DNA of 20,458 bases from Arenicellales bacterium (GTDB lineage Bacteria > Pseudomonadota > Gammaproteobacteria > BMS3Bbin11): contig JARFQC010000040.1 of assembly GCA_029287965.1 (NCBI GenBank), positions 1 through 20,458 on the forward strand. The letters run 5' to 3'. Shown piece by piece: positions 1-8,500 of the stretch (positions are counted from its first letter, which is position 1; every line of letters begins with the position of its first letter). The position numbers were made by a program, and so were the translations under genes. The notes under the pieces are model-generated. The model worked only from the letters and a program-made list of their open reading frames with translations. It ran no database searches and was not told where the DNA came from.

Positions 1-466
1 GGCGCAGCCGCAACGGATCCCTGCTGACAAGCGACTCGGGAGCGCATTGCGGAAACCAGGTGGAGAACAACTTTTCGTTGGCGTCTCGCAGGCTCTGCGG
101 TTTGTTGACGCTCAATGCGCCGTCTCTTTCTGCCAGGTCGAGTTCGTAGGTGGTGTAGAGGTACTCGATGTCGAAGGGCGGATCCTTGCGCATCAGGACA
201 GCGTCACAGTCTGACAGCGGGTGCTCGTCGGGTTCACCAAGGCTGAACCATGGATCCTGGCCGGGCATCAGTTCCAGTGTCCTGCTGGTCGCATAGGCAA
301 TGCCCTGGCTGGTGTAGATGTCGGTCTGCAGCATGTAGCGGACTTCCCAGCCACGCACTTGTGCCGCCAGGATCATCGCGAATGTACTGTCCTTGTCAAC
401 ATTGATGGCTTCAATCGGGTCCATGATGAAGCCGATCACAGTGCGTCTCTCGTCAGTCATATTCAT
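1..466 (-). CDS. gshB: Glutathione synthetase, N-terminal part (cut by window edge)
   Basis: Joins glycine to gamma-glutamylcysteine with ATP, the second step of glutathione synthesis in the cytoplasm. Only the first 155 codons lie in the window; the family is usually about 315 residues, so the ATP-grasp half is missing. My reading of the minus strand begins MNMTDERRTVIGFIMDPIEA and contains the family signature of the N-terminal domain: the MDPI start segment, an LMRKDPPFD block near residues 97-105, EYLYTTYELD just after it, and NKPQSLRDANEKL, all typical of proteobacterial GshB. The first ATG (466) overlaps the gshA stop in an ATGA junction; a second ATG two codons on (460) is an alternative start. 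The junction suggests translational coupling to gshA. Identification rests on motif recognition. Confidence 0.93.
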   Translation of the reverse strand, partial: MNMTDERRTVIGFIMDPIEAINVDKDSTFAMILAAQVRGWEVRYMLQTDIYTSQGIAYATSRTLELMPGQDPWFSLGEPDEHPLSDCDAVLMRKDPPFDIEYLYTTYELDLAERDGALSVNKPQSLRDANEKLFSTWFPQCAPESLVSRDPLRLR

Positions 467-1752
467 TCCGGCTGAAGGGTGTGAATTTCCCTGGCGGCTG
501 CGAGTAAAGCCAGCCTGGCCACCACACCGTAAGCATAGAAGCGGTTGGGTTCTGCATCCGGGGCAGCACTCTGGTCAGGCAGATTGCAGGTGTCAGCAAA
601 GGCCAATGGCTCGAAGTGCATGCCCGGGGCATTCAGGTTTTCATTCACGCCGCGCTTGGTGTGTACGCGATAGAAGCCACCGACTACCGAGTGGTCAATC
701 ATGTATATGACCGGCTCGGCTATGGCGTTTTTGCTGCCCCAGGTTTCGAAAGTGAATACCCCTTCCTGCACCAGTACGTCGGTGACCATACTGCCCCCTT
801 TACCGCGTGCCATCTTGTTGCGCTGCTTTCGATTCAGTTCGTGTATTTCCTTCGCATCCCGGATAGTCATGATATTCATGCCATAGGTGCCAGAGTCGGC
901 CTTGGCGATGACAAAAGGCTCTTCGTCGATGCCGTACTCAACGTACTTGCTGCGAATGTATTCGAGTACTTCATTGACGTTGTCGGCCAGGCAGTCTTCA
1001 CCTTCGCGTGCCTTGAAGTCTATTTTTCCGCACTTGCGGAAGTGTGGATCAATGATCCAGGGGTCGATGCCGACCAGTTCCGAAAATTCGGCAGAGACCC
1101 GCTTGTAATGTGCGAAATGGTCCGACTTCATGCGGTCTGACCAGCCCATCGCAGGCAGCGGGGTAACTGTCTGATCAGGGTCGATATCGTCCAGTACCGC
1201 GGGTCGGCCATCCGACAGGTCGTTATTCAGCAGCACGATACATGGGTCGAAGTCCTTGACCACCAGGCGACTGTCTTTGCGCTGCAGCGCCTCCTGGGTG
1301 AGCTGACGTCCTGAGGGTAGATCCAGGGTGCGGTCTCCTTCCTCATGATCTATGTGCGCGATGCGCACCTGCAGCCCGGCCTTTTCAATAATGTCCCTGA
1401 TCGTGGCCAGGCTCTCTAGATAAAAGAGGTTTCGGGTATGTGACTCGGGAACGATGATCAGGCGCCTTGCATTGGGGCAAAGGTGCTCGATGGCGGCCTG
1501 GACTGCCTGGACACACAACGGCAGGAAGGCCGGATTGAGATTATTGAAGCCGGCCGGGAACAGGTTCGTGTCCACGGGTGCCAGCTTGAAGCCGGCATTG
1601 CGCAGATCGACGGATCCGTAGAAGGGGGCTTGTGTTGCCATCCATTGTGAGCGGAACCAGTGTTCGATTTCAGTCTGGTTGCTGAGGAAGTGGCTTTCTA
1701 TCTCCTGCAGCGGGCCGGTCAGGGCGGTGGTCAGGTTCGGTACTGCGCTCAT
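463..1752 (-). CDS. gshA: Glutamate-cysteine ligase, A. ferrooxidans-type GshA
   Basis: Forms gamma-glutamylcysteine from glutamate and cysteine with ATP, the committed step of glutathione synthesis. The 429-residue protein does not resemble the E. coli GshA; it fits the separate proteobacterial family first described in Acidithiobacillus ferrooxidans. Visible signatures are DLRNAGFKLAPVDTNLFPAG (49-68), the glycine-rich AKADSGTYGMNIM segment (283-295), a VQEGV strand (328-332), EPVIYMID (346-353), GGFYRVH (358-364) and NAPGMHFEPLAF near 374-385. The order of these segments recalls an ATP-grasp fold, which is an inference. An AAAGGAC ribosome site lies about 12 bases before the ATG. The gene overlaps gshB by four bases and is transcribed divergently from the pil-chp operon. 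Length and both ends look intact. Confidence 0.92.
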   Translation of the reverse strand: MSAVPNLTTALTGPLQEIESHFLSNQTEIEHWFRSQWMATQAPFYGSVDLRNAGFKLAPVDTNLFPAGFNNLNPAFLPLCVQAVQAAIEHLCPNARRLIIVPESHTRNLFYLESLATIRDIIEKAGLQVRIAHIDHEEGDRTLDLPSGRQLTQEALQRKDSRLVVKDFDPCIVLLNNDLSDGRPAVLDDIDPDQTVTPLPAMGWSDRMKSDHFAHYKRVSAEFSELVGIDPWIIDPHFRKCGKIDFKAREGEDCLADNVNEVLEYIRSKYVEYGIDEEPFVIAKADSGTYGMNIMTIRDAKEIHELNRKQRNKMARGKGGSMVTDVLVQEGVFTFETWGSKNAIAEPVIYMIDHSVVGGFYRVHTKRGVNENLNAPGMHFEPLAFADTCNLPDQSAAPDAEPNRFYAYGVVARLALLAAAREIHTLQPE

Positions 1753-2062
1753 TGTTTGAAATAAGTCCTTTATTATTGCCGAAGCTGGTCTAGACTCTGT
1801 TGAGTCAGGAGAAAATTACACGCAAGCATGATAGCAAAACTCCTGCTGTATCGACATGAATGGAGTGGCTCGTGCTGCTGAAATTTGGCGATTTATCAAG
1901 CAGTTTTTTATATGTTGCAGTCGTCTGTGGAAATGCATTGATCTTTATGCTATCTAAGACTAAATAAGAACTTATAACTAAAATTAAAGAAAAAACATTA
2001 AAAAAGAATCTGGATGGAGTAAAAATGGCATCCCCGCAACACACACAATCCATGGTACGAGT
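1753..2062. other. Divergent gshA/pilG intergenic region
   Basis: This 310-base gap is distinctly AT-rich from about 1900 to 2030 and separates two divergent operons. It holds a candidate pilG promoter (1938-1966), a possible extended -10 for gshA on the minus strand (TGCTATCAT, read 1836 down to 1828, no good -35 seen), a terminator-like hairpin (1875-1909) and the 13-codon leader ORF at 2025-2066. Short ORFs on both strands here have no convincing coding character. Confidence 0.6.
1938..1966 (+). promoter_or_regulatory. Candidate sigma-70 promoter for pilG operon
   Basis: TTGATC (1938-1943) and TAAATA (1961-1966) are separated by exactly 17 bases and sit about 60 bases before the leader ORF and 97 bases before pilG. 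Both hexamers match the consensus only partly. The AT-rich surroundings would favour opening. Other -10-like words (for example TTATAACT at 1972-1979) occur nearby, so the choice is tentative. Confidence 0.35.
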
Positions 2063-2066
2063 ATGA
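2025..2066 (+). CDS. Possible 13-residue leader ORF coupled to pilG
   Basis: An ATG at 2025 preceded by a good GGAG site (2016-2019) opens a 13-codon frame reading MASPQHTQSMVRV. Its TGA (2064-2066) overlaps the pilG ATG (2063-2065). The pilG ATG has no useful Shine-Dalgarno sequence of its own, whereas this ATG has, so ribosomes may reach pilG by finishing this frame and restarting. Alternatively it could be the relic of an N-terminal extension put out of frame by an indel, since Pseudomonas PilG carries a few more residues before the first beta strand. No family is recognisable and expression is unproven. Confidence 0.35.
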   Translation: MASPQHTQSMVRV

Positions 2067-2449
2067 GCGTTAAAGTCATGGTCATCGATGACAGTAACAC
2101 GATCCGCAAGACTGCGGAGACGCTGTTAAAGCGCGCAGGTTACACGGTCATCACTGCAGCTGACGGTTTCGAGGCAATGTCCGTCGTGACGGATCAGCAT
2201 CCCGACATAATTTTCATCGACATCATGATGCCCAGGCTGGACGGTTACCAGACCTGTGCGCTGATCAAGAACAACAAGCAGTTCGGCAGTACACCTGTCG
2301 TCATGTTGTCCAGCAAGGACGGGTTATTCGACCGCGCCAGGGGCAAGCTGGCCGGATCAGAGCAGCACATACACAAGCCTTTTACCCAGGATGACCTGGT
2401 CGATGCAATCAATAAGTATGTGCAACAGGACGAAGCTGCGAATGGTTAA
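2063..2449 (+). CDS. pilG: PilG, CheY-like response regulator of twitching
   Basis: A stand-alone receiver domain of 128 residues that in Pseudomonas accepts phosphate from ChpA and promotes pilus extension and cAMP synthesis. The sequence shows the acidic pair D9-D10, phosphoacceptor D53 in FIDIMMPRLDGYQTCALIKN, the switch serine in VVMLSSKDG (83-84) and the conserved lysine K105 before P106. The run MMPRLDGYQTCALIKNN and SSKDGLFDRARGK are PilG-specific signatures. The N-terminus is very short, beginning MSVKVMVIDD. The start lacks its own ribosome site and overlaps the end of a short upstream frame, so the start is the likeliest but not certain. It is the first gene of the pil-chp operon, followed 60 bases later by pilH. 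Confidence 0.95.
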   Translation: MSVKVMVIDDSNTIRKTAETLLKRAGYTVITAADGFEAMSVVTDQHPDIIFIDIMMPRLDGYQTCALIKNNKQFGSTPVVMLSSKDGLFDRARGKLAGSEQHIHKPFTQDDLVDAINKYVQQDEAANG

Positions 2450-2509
2450 CAAAGAGCAGTAATGCACTTATTTCAGCGGGCAGTATAACGATTAGCGAGG
2501 AGCGCCTGA

Positions 2510-2875
2510 ATGAATTTCAATAAAGTAATGGTGGTTGACGACTCCCCCACGGAGTTGCACATGGTTGTAGATATTCTCAAGCGGCATGACGTGTCAAACA
2601 TCGTCACGGCCAGCAACGGAGCAGAAGCAATAACCATGGCCAAGGACGAAAAACCCGACGTAATCCTGATGGATGTTGTGATGCCTGAAATGAATGGTTT
2701 CATGGCAACCAGAAAAATTAAAAAAGATCCCGATACCGCAGGCATACCCGTCATAATTATTTCCAGCAAGGATCAGGATACCGACAAGGTATGGGGCAAG
2801 CGCCAGGGTGCAGATGAGTATCTCACCAAGCCGGTACAGGAAAATGAACTCGTAAAGGTGCTGGAATCGCTGTGA
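2510..2875 (+). CDS. pilH: PilH, CheY-like response regulator of twitching
   Basis: The second stand-alone receiver (121 residues) of the Chp system; in Pseudomonas PilH opposes PilG by favouring pilus retraction or by acting as a phosphate sink. Visible residues are D10-D11, phosphoacceptor D55 in LMDVVMPEMNGF, serines 85-86 in IIISSKDQDTDKVWGKRQGA and K107 before P108. The DKVWGKRQGADEYLTKP segment is characteristic of PilH rather than PilG. A GAGGAG site lies eight bases before the ATG. Its TGA overlaps the GTG start of pilI (GTGA), so the two are probably translationally coupled. PilG and PilH differ strongly outside the active site, consistent with different partners. Confidence 0.95.
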   Translation: MNFNKVMVVDDSPTELHMVVDILKRHDVSNIVTASNGAEAITMAKDEKPDVILMDVVMPEMNGFMATRKIKKDPDTAGIPVIIISSKDQDTDKVWGKRQGADEYLTKPVQENELVKVLESL

Positions 2876-3399
2876 ACCCGATCACTCTGCTAAACCAGAT
2901 GGAGCAGGCGGTTCACGACGCCGACGTCTCCCTCCCGGAAGAAAAGGTAATTGCCGAACAATGGGTCGGTCTGGGCTTCAGGGTAGGTGATGAACAACTG
3001 GTAACCGCAATGGGCCAGATTCGTGAAGTTGTCCCGGTCGTCCCGCTGACGCCTGTGTCACGCACGCGCTCATGGATGCGCGGGATTGCAAACGTGCGTG
3101 GCACCTTGCTGACGGTAGTAGACCTGCAGGCCTATCTTGGTTACGAACCGGTTGCCATTGATCAGTACTCACGCCTGATTGTCATTAATGATGACAGCCT
3201 GCAGGGCTGCATCCTGGTCAACCGCTTGCAGGGCCTGAGGCATTTTGATCCGGTGCAGGACCGCTGTGCCGTGGAGGGCGTGCCGGACAGCCTGGCGCCA
3301 TATGTCATCGGCGGCCTGTCGAAGGAGCAGGAGCAGTGGCTGGTATTCGACATTAACAAGCTTGTAGAAGACAGGACATTCCGGCAGGTGGCCGCCTGA
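2872..3399 (+). CDS. pilI: PilI, CheW-like adaptor
   Basis: A single CheW-type domain (about residues 30-165 of 175) that would join the receptor PilJ to the kinase ChpA at the inner membrane. The sequence LGFRVGDEQLVTAMGQIREV followed by WMRGIANVRGTLLTVVDLQA is the typical CheW core, with the conserved G-N-V-R-G turn and a beta strand ending in a hydrophobic VVDL. It starts with GTG, overlapping the pilH stop by four bases; an ATG ten codons in (2899) is an alternative, but the overlap and an upstream AAAGGTG favour the GTG. Length agrees with Pseudomonas PilI (near 178 residues). It is followed by a 61-base spacer with palindromes before pilJ. Confidence 0.93.
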   Translation: MNPITLLNQMEQAVHDADVSLPEEKVIAEQWVGLGFRVGDEQLVTAMGQIREVVPVVPLTPVSRTRSWMRGIANVRGTLLTVVDLQAYLGYEPVAIDQYSRLIVINDDSLQGCILVNRLQGLRHFDPVQDRCAVEGVPDSLAPYVIGGLSKEQEQWLVFDINKLVEDRTFRQVAA

Positions 3400-3415
3400 G
3401 CAGTCAAGGAATTTT

Positions 3416-3442
3416 CAATAACGTTTTATTGTTCATATGAAC
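3416..3442. repeat. Overlapping inverted repeats in the pilI-pilJ spacer
   Basis: CAATAA (3416-3421) and TTATTG (3426-3431) form a 6-base-pair stem with a four-base loop. The last base begins a perfect 12-base palindrome, GTTCATATGAAC (3431-3442). The pair lies just before the pilJ ribosome site. It could be a weak mRNA hairpin or a protein site; there is no T-run to make it a terminator. Confidence 0.45.
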
Positions 3443-3460
3443 TATTGAGAGGGAAGTGCA

Positions 3461-5524
3461 ATGGCAGAAGAAGACAAGAATTTAGCTGACGACAGCCTGG
3501 CGGATATCGTACCCGAGTCATCGACCGCGTCCGGACCCGCTGAAGAGAGTGCTATCGGTAAGCTGTTCAACAACCTGACCTTCATGGGTGTCGCCATGGT
3601 CGTGTCGATCATCGGTCTGATTGCCGTCCTGACCTGGCAGACCAATGCAACGGCATTGAAGGCGCAGTACACCGAGGAAGCTTCGCTGCTGTTGATGTTG
3701 TCCCAGAGGGTTGCCAAGGACTCGCGTGAGGCCGTTCTCGGAAACGAATCTGCATTTAAAACCCTGAGCCAGTCGCGTAACCGCATTAACGGTATTCTGG
3801 ATGGCCTGAGCAACGGCAATGACAGCATGCCGGCTTCACCTGAAGAAATTCAGCAAGTAGCCCTGTCACCGGTCGTGAAACTCTGGTCGACACTGGATAA
3901 GGACGTGGCGGCCATTGAGGCCAACAAGGATGCACTGCTCTCCATTCGTCAGAACGTGGCGGAGATCAACCAGCTGTCACCGCTGCTGCTGGCCACCGCG
4001 GATGAAGTCGTTGAGGCGCTGATCGAAGAGGAAGCCAGCCCCAAGCTTATCGCCCGCGCAGGCAGTCAGCGTACCTGGAGCCAGCGAATTACCAAGGACG
4101 TAAACGTGTTCGCCCTGGGCGGCCTGGATGCGGCCGTTGCGGCGACGCAGTTTGGTAAGGATGCCAAGCTGTTCAAGCGAATCAATCGCGGCCTTCGCCG
4201 CAAGGCCAGCCCGGCGGTAATTGCGAAGATTGATGCCTCGGACGAAGTGTTCAACCAGCTCAATGAACGTATCACGCAGGCACAGCAGGTGGTTACTGAG
4301 TTCTTCGTCTCGCAGCGTTCCGCGCAGCGTATTGCGGAGAACTCGGACAGATTTCTGGCCAGTGTCGAGTTCCTCGTGGCGAGCTACCAGAACCTCTATT
4401 CCAACATTAAGTATGTTCAGTTCCTGCCATTCATCTTCGGTGCTGCCGCACTGTTCTTCTTCCTGATGTTCATTCGCTCGGTGATCAACAGCGCACGCCG
4501 TCGTGAGGCCGAGAGTAATGAAGTCAACAAGCAGAACCAGGCCGCTATTCTGAAACTGCTTGATGAAATGGGCGATCTCGCTGACGGTGACCTGACTATC
4601 GAAGCGGAGGTGACCGACCAGGTGACGGGCGCGATTGCTGACTCCATGAACTACGCGGTGCTCGAGATGCGCACGCTGGTAACCCAGATCAACGAGGCGT
4701 CCGAGCAGGTGGGTACTGAGTCTGAAACAACCCGCCAGCGTACCGACGCACTGAAGAACCAGTCCAATGAAAACGCTGAGGAAATTGGTCGCGCAACGGA
4801 GAACATCGTAGAGGTGGCCAATTCAATGAACCAGTTGTCGGAAAGTGCGGCAGGTTCTGCGGACGTTGCCCAGGGCTCGGTTGTACTCGCCAAGCAGGGT
4901 GCCGAAGCGGTGGAAACGACGATTCGCGGAATGAACAGTATGCGCGACAAGATTCAGGAAACCAGTAAACGAATCAAGCGTCTCGGTGAAAGCTCGCAGC
5001 AGATTGGCGAAATCGTCGGCCTGATTGACGACATCGCCGAGCAAACCAACATTCTGTCACTCAACGCATCGATTCAGGCGGCCATGGCCGGTGAAGCGGG
5101 ACGCGGATTCGCGGTGGTTGCGGACGAAGTACAGCGACTGGCTGAACGTTCAGCTGAAGCGACCAAGCAGATTTCCGAACTGGTCGGCAACATTCAGTCT
5201 GACTCTAACGAGGCGGTGGTCTCGATGGAAGAATCAACACGTGAAGTGGTTGAAAACACCCGACTGGCCGATGAAGCCGGTCGTGCCCTGGGTGAGATTG
5301 AAAATGTATCGGAGGAACTCTCGACCCTGATTGGTGCAATGGCCAATACGGCGAGTACCCAGTCAGAGCAGGCTACTTCCGTATCCGAATCCATGGTGAA
5401 AATTCGCGAAGTTTCGTCACAAACGTCTGAGACTGCGGGTGAGGCCGCTGACTCGGTTGGTCGACTTTCAGTACTTGCGCAGCAGCTCAAGGCGTCTGTA
5501 TCCGGTTTCCGCCTGCCGGCTTGA
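3461..5524 (+). CDS. pilJ: PilJ, type IV pilus methyl-accepting chemoreceptor
   Basis: The transmembrane receptor of the Pil-Chp array, thought to sense surface contact or pilus tension and chemical cues. The 687 residues show a charged cytoplasmic N-terminus (1-38), TM1 (about 39-59), a long all-helical periplasmic region (60-319) with the two PilJ-type bundles, TM2 (about 320-341), a HAMP segment (about 342-410) and the cytoplasmic signalling hairpin. The tip is at 524-552, with EQTNILSLNASIQAAMAGE, close to the canonical MCP tip. The C-terminus ends SGFRLPA without an NWETF-type CheR/CheB tether. One stretch, STQSEQATS (632-640), fits the methylation-site consensus. The start has a GAGAGGGAAG ribosome site. 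Length is close to Pseudomonas PilJ (682). No PilK gene follows it, unlike in Pseudomonas. Confidence 0.95.
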   Translation: MAEEDKNLADDSLADIVPESSTASGPAEESAIGKLFNNLTFMGVAMVVSIIGLIAVLTWQTNATALKAQYTEEASLLLMLSQRVAKDSREAVLGNESAFKTLSQSRNRINGILDGLSNGNDSMPASPEEIQQVALSPVVKLWSTLDKDVAAIEANKDALLSIRQNVAEINQLSPLLLATADEVVEALIEEEASPKLIARAGSQRTWSQRITKDVNVFALGGLDAAVAATQFGKDAKLFKRINRGLRRKASPAVIAKIDASDEVFNQLNERITQAQQVVTEFFVSQRSAQRIAENSDRFLASVEFLVASYQNLYSNIKYVQFLPFIFGAAALFFFLMFIRSVINSARRREAESNEVNKQNQAAILKLLDEMGDLADGDLTIEAEVTDQVTGAIADSMNYAVLEMRTLVTQINEASEQVGTESETTRQRTDALKNQSNENAEEIGRATENIVEVANSMNQLSESAAGSADVAQGSVVLAKQGAEAVETTIRGMNSMRDKIQETSKRIKRLGESSQQIGEIVGLIDDIAEQTNILSLNASIQAAMAGEAGRGFAVVADEVQRLAERSAEATKQISELVGNIQSDSNEAVVSMEESTREVVENTRLADEAGRALGEIENVSEELSTLIGAMANTASTQSEQATSVSESMVKIREVSSQTSETAGEAADSVGRLSVLAQQLKASVSGFRLPA

Positions 5525-5568
5525 ACTGTACATAACTAACTGATAATCCATTATAAAGTGTAGCGCGC

Positions 5569-8500
5569 ATGAGCCGAGTAGATCCCAGTACCTTTAGTTG
5601 GGTGAAGGGCGAAATTGACGAGTCTCTCAAGCAGACTCGCCTGGCCCTGGAAACCTTCGCAGGCAATCCCGACGATACGAGCCAACTGCGCATGGGGCTC
5701 GCCTTCCTGCACCAGGTCTCCGGTACACTGCAAATGGTTGAGCTGGATGGCGCTGCCCGTCTGGCCAATGAGGTTGAGCAGGTCTGTGAAGGCCTGATCG
5801 ACGGCAAGATTCCGCCAGTGGAGGAAAACCTCGAGATACTCTCCCGTGGAGTGTTGAGCCTGACCACGTACATCGCCCGTCTGCACGCTGGCTATCCCGA
5901 TTCCATCGTTGCACTTACGTCGCTCATCAACGAGATGCGTAATCTGCATGACGCGGATCCCGTATCCGAGTTTGATCTTTTTAACCCGGATCTCGACATC
6001 TACCCTGAGAAAGACAAGTCGCAGGGCAACCGGCTGAGTGATGAGAATTTTGTCGTTGAAGCCGGGCATGCGCGCAAGCAACTGGTCGCGGCGATGGTCA
6101 CCATGTTCCGTCAGCCGGACAGCAAGCAGCCGGTACAAACTATTGCGCTGCTGTTCAATCATCTTCAGCAGATTTCCCGCTTTGATGCCTCCGCACAGAT
6201 ATGGTGGATAGGCCGCGCTGTTACCGAGGCGCGCATGGATGGGGGGCTGGATGCGGATGTGGATGTACGGCGCCTGTTTGCCGGTCTTGAACAGGAACTC
6301 AAGCGCGTTATTGACAGTGGCGAATCGACGCTGGTCAAAACGCCATCCGAAGACTTGCTGCGCAGAATGCTTTATCACGTCGGTAAGGCGACCAGCGACG
6401 GCAAATACGTTACCGAAATCAAGGAGGCTTTCGATCTCGATGAACTGGTAGGCGGCGAACATCTCCAGAGCATGGGCGAAATATTTGAAGCCACATCTCC
6501 CGAAGTGCTGCAGTCCGTGATGAAGGCTATGGGTGAAGAAGTTGCCGAAGCCCGTCGCGTGATGGACGATTATGTGGATCCTGCCAAGCCGGATGCGAAC
6601 TCACTTGAGCCGGTAATCGCCAGCCTGGACAAGATTCGCGGGGCCGTGGATGTCATCAACAAGCCGCGCCTGCAGGCACTGGTAGAAGAACTGACTCACG
6701 CCTGTCTTGCCTACGAGTCGGGAGCGTTAAGTACTGACGGCTCGCTGTCGATGGAAATGGCAAGCGGCATACTAAGCCTTGAAACAGCATGTACAGAGCT
6801 CGACAACCCGGCTTCCAACTGGGAGGAAAACGTCGATATAGCCGCCAGGGATTTGCATCGCTTCAGGACAGGCGATACGCAATTCAAGGCCGTACAGACC
6901 GATGGTTATGATATTGAAGAAGAAGGAACGCTGACCGATGTCGAGTATTCCCAGCTTGTAAAAGTCGTAGCACAGGAAATAGCCACCAACCTGGCCAGTG
7001 TCGTAGAGCGATTCGAACAGTTCTCCAAGAATGTACACTTGCCTGAATTCCTGAAGATACTTCCGGAAAAAATGGCCCAGATTCAGGGTGCCCTGGAGAT
7101 ACTCGAAAGGCAGCGTGCCATTGAGTTGATGGCGTTGATCAACGAACAGATTACCAATATGTCTGAAGGCCGGTTCAGGCCTTCGACAGAGCAGGTGGAA
7201 ACCACCGCGCTTGCCATCACAGCCATCGAGGCATATGTAGAGAACCTGCAGCACGAACGGCCGGTCAACGACCTGATGCTGGAACGGGCCATGGAAAGCC
7301 TGTTGCTGGCTGCACCATCCAGTATTACTGACAAGGCGACTGCACTTTCACGGGTGAGAAATATCCGTGACGGTGCGGATGACTGGCTGCGAAATCCGGA
7401 AGACCCGCTGCACCTGGCCAACCTGAAGAAGGATATGGCTGCGATCATCGCTATTGCGCGACGCTACCAGAACGAAAGCCTTGAGAAGATTGCGGCGGAA
7501 GTGTCCAGGCTGGTCACAATGTTGTCGGAAGACCCCGAGCTGTTAACGGATGACATTACTTCGACTTTTCACCAGTCGCTGTCAACACTTGAAACACTCG
7601 TGGCAGAACTCCCTGACGACGGCAGTGATGTCGAGGAGAAGGCCGCATCCGGACCTGTTGTCGATGAGGCAACCGGCCATGTCGATCACGGTGCCGCAGA
7701 GCCTGACATCGTCGTTGAAGAGCTGGAAGAGCATCCTGAAGAGACTGAAACGGCGATGGAAGATGCCGAGGTTGCTCATGCGGAAGCCGAAGCGGCAGTT
7801 CAGCATGCCGAAGAGCAGGCAGCAGAAGAAGCCGAGCAGCGCGAATCGGAAGCGCCTCAGAAGGAAGCCGTCTTCGATGATGAGATTCTCGAATTTTTCC
7901 TTGAAGAGGCAAGGGAAATTACCGATCAAAGCGCAGAGATGCTTGCCAAGTGGCGTGAAAACCCTGCAGACGAAGAATCATTAACTACCCTGCGCCGCTG
8001 CTACCATACCTTGAAGGGCAGCGGACGAATGTCCGGTGCTGTCGATTTTGGTGAATATGCCTGGCAGATCGAAGACATGCTCAATGACGTCATCGCCGGT
8101 AAATACAGCGCGAATGACGCCATGTTCAGCTTGCTCGACGAAGCCATCAGTGAACTGCCCGGCTACCTGGACGGTCTTGAGCAGCATGATGAGTCAGGCG
8201 TAGATCCTGATCGCTGGAAAGCAATGATCGCGTCTCTTGTCGGCGGTGAGGAAGTCGCTGAAGAAGTCGCCGAAGAGGTCGCCGAAGAGGTCGCTGAAGA
8301 GGTCCTTGAAGAAATCGCTGTCAGTGAACTGCTTAGCGGTCTGCCTGTACCTCTGCAGTCCGACACGGTGCGGGACATCTATACTTCGGAGATCTCGCAG
8401 TACCTGGCCGACCTGGAGCAGGAAGTTGCGCAATGCAGGGAACAAGACAGCTGCCCGTCATCTGAACTATTGCACCGCTTGATACATACCCTTCGTGGAA

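Noticed and set aside
1856..1957. 33-codon plus-strand frame beginning MNGVARAAEIWRFIKQFF
   Set aside because: It has no ribosome site, contains the terminator-like hairpin, and overlaps the candidate pilG promoter; nothing supports expression.
1805..2053. 82-codon minus-strand frame in the gshA/pilG gap
   Set aside because: It lies in AT-rich promoter DNA, reads as low-complexity sequence with no family resemblance, and spans the probable pilG promoter.
5551..6462. 303-codon minus-strand frame antisense to chpA
   Set aside because: It is a mirror of the strongly supported chpA frame; its translation looks like no known family and has no start signals.
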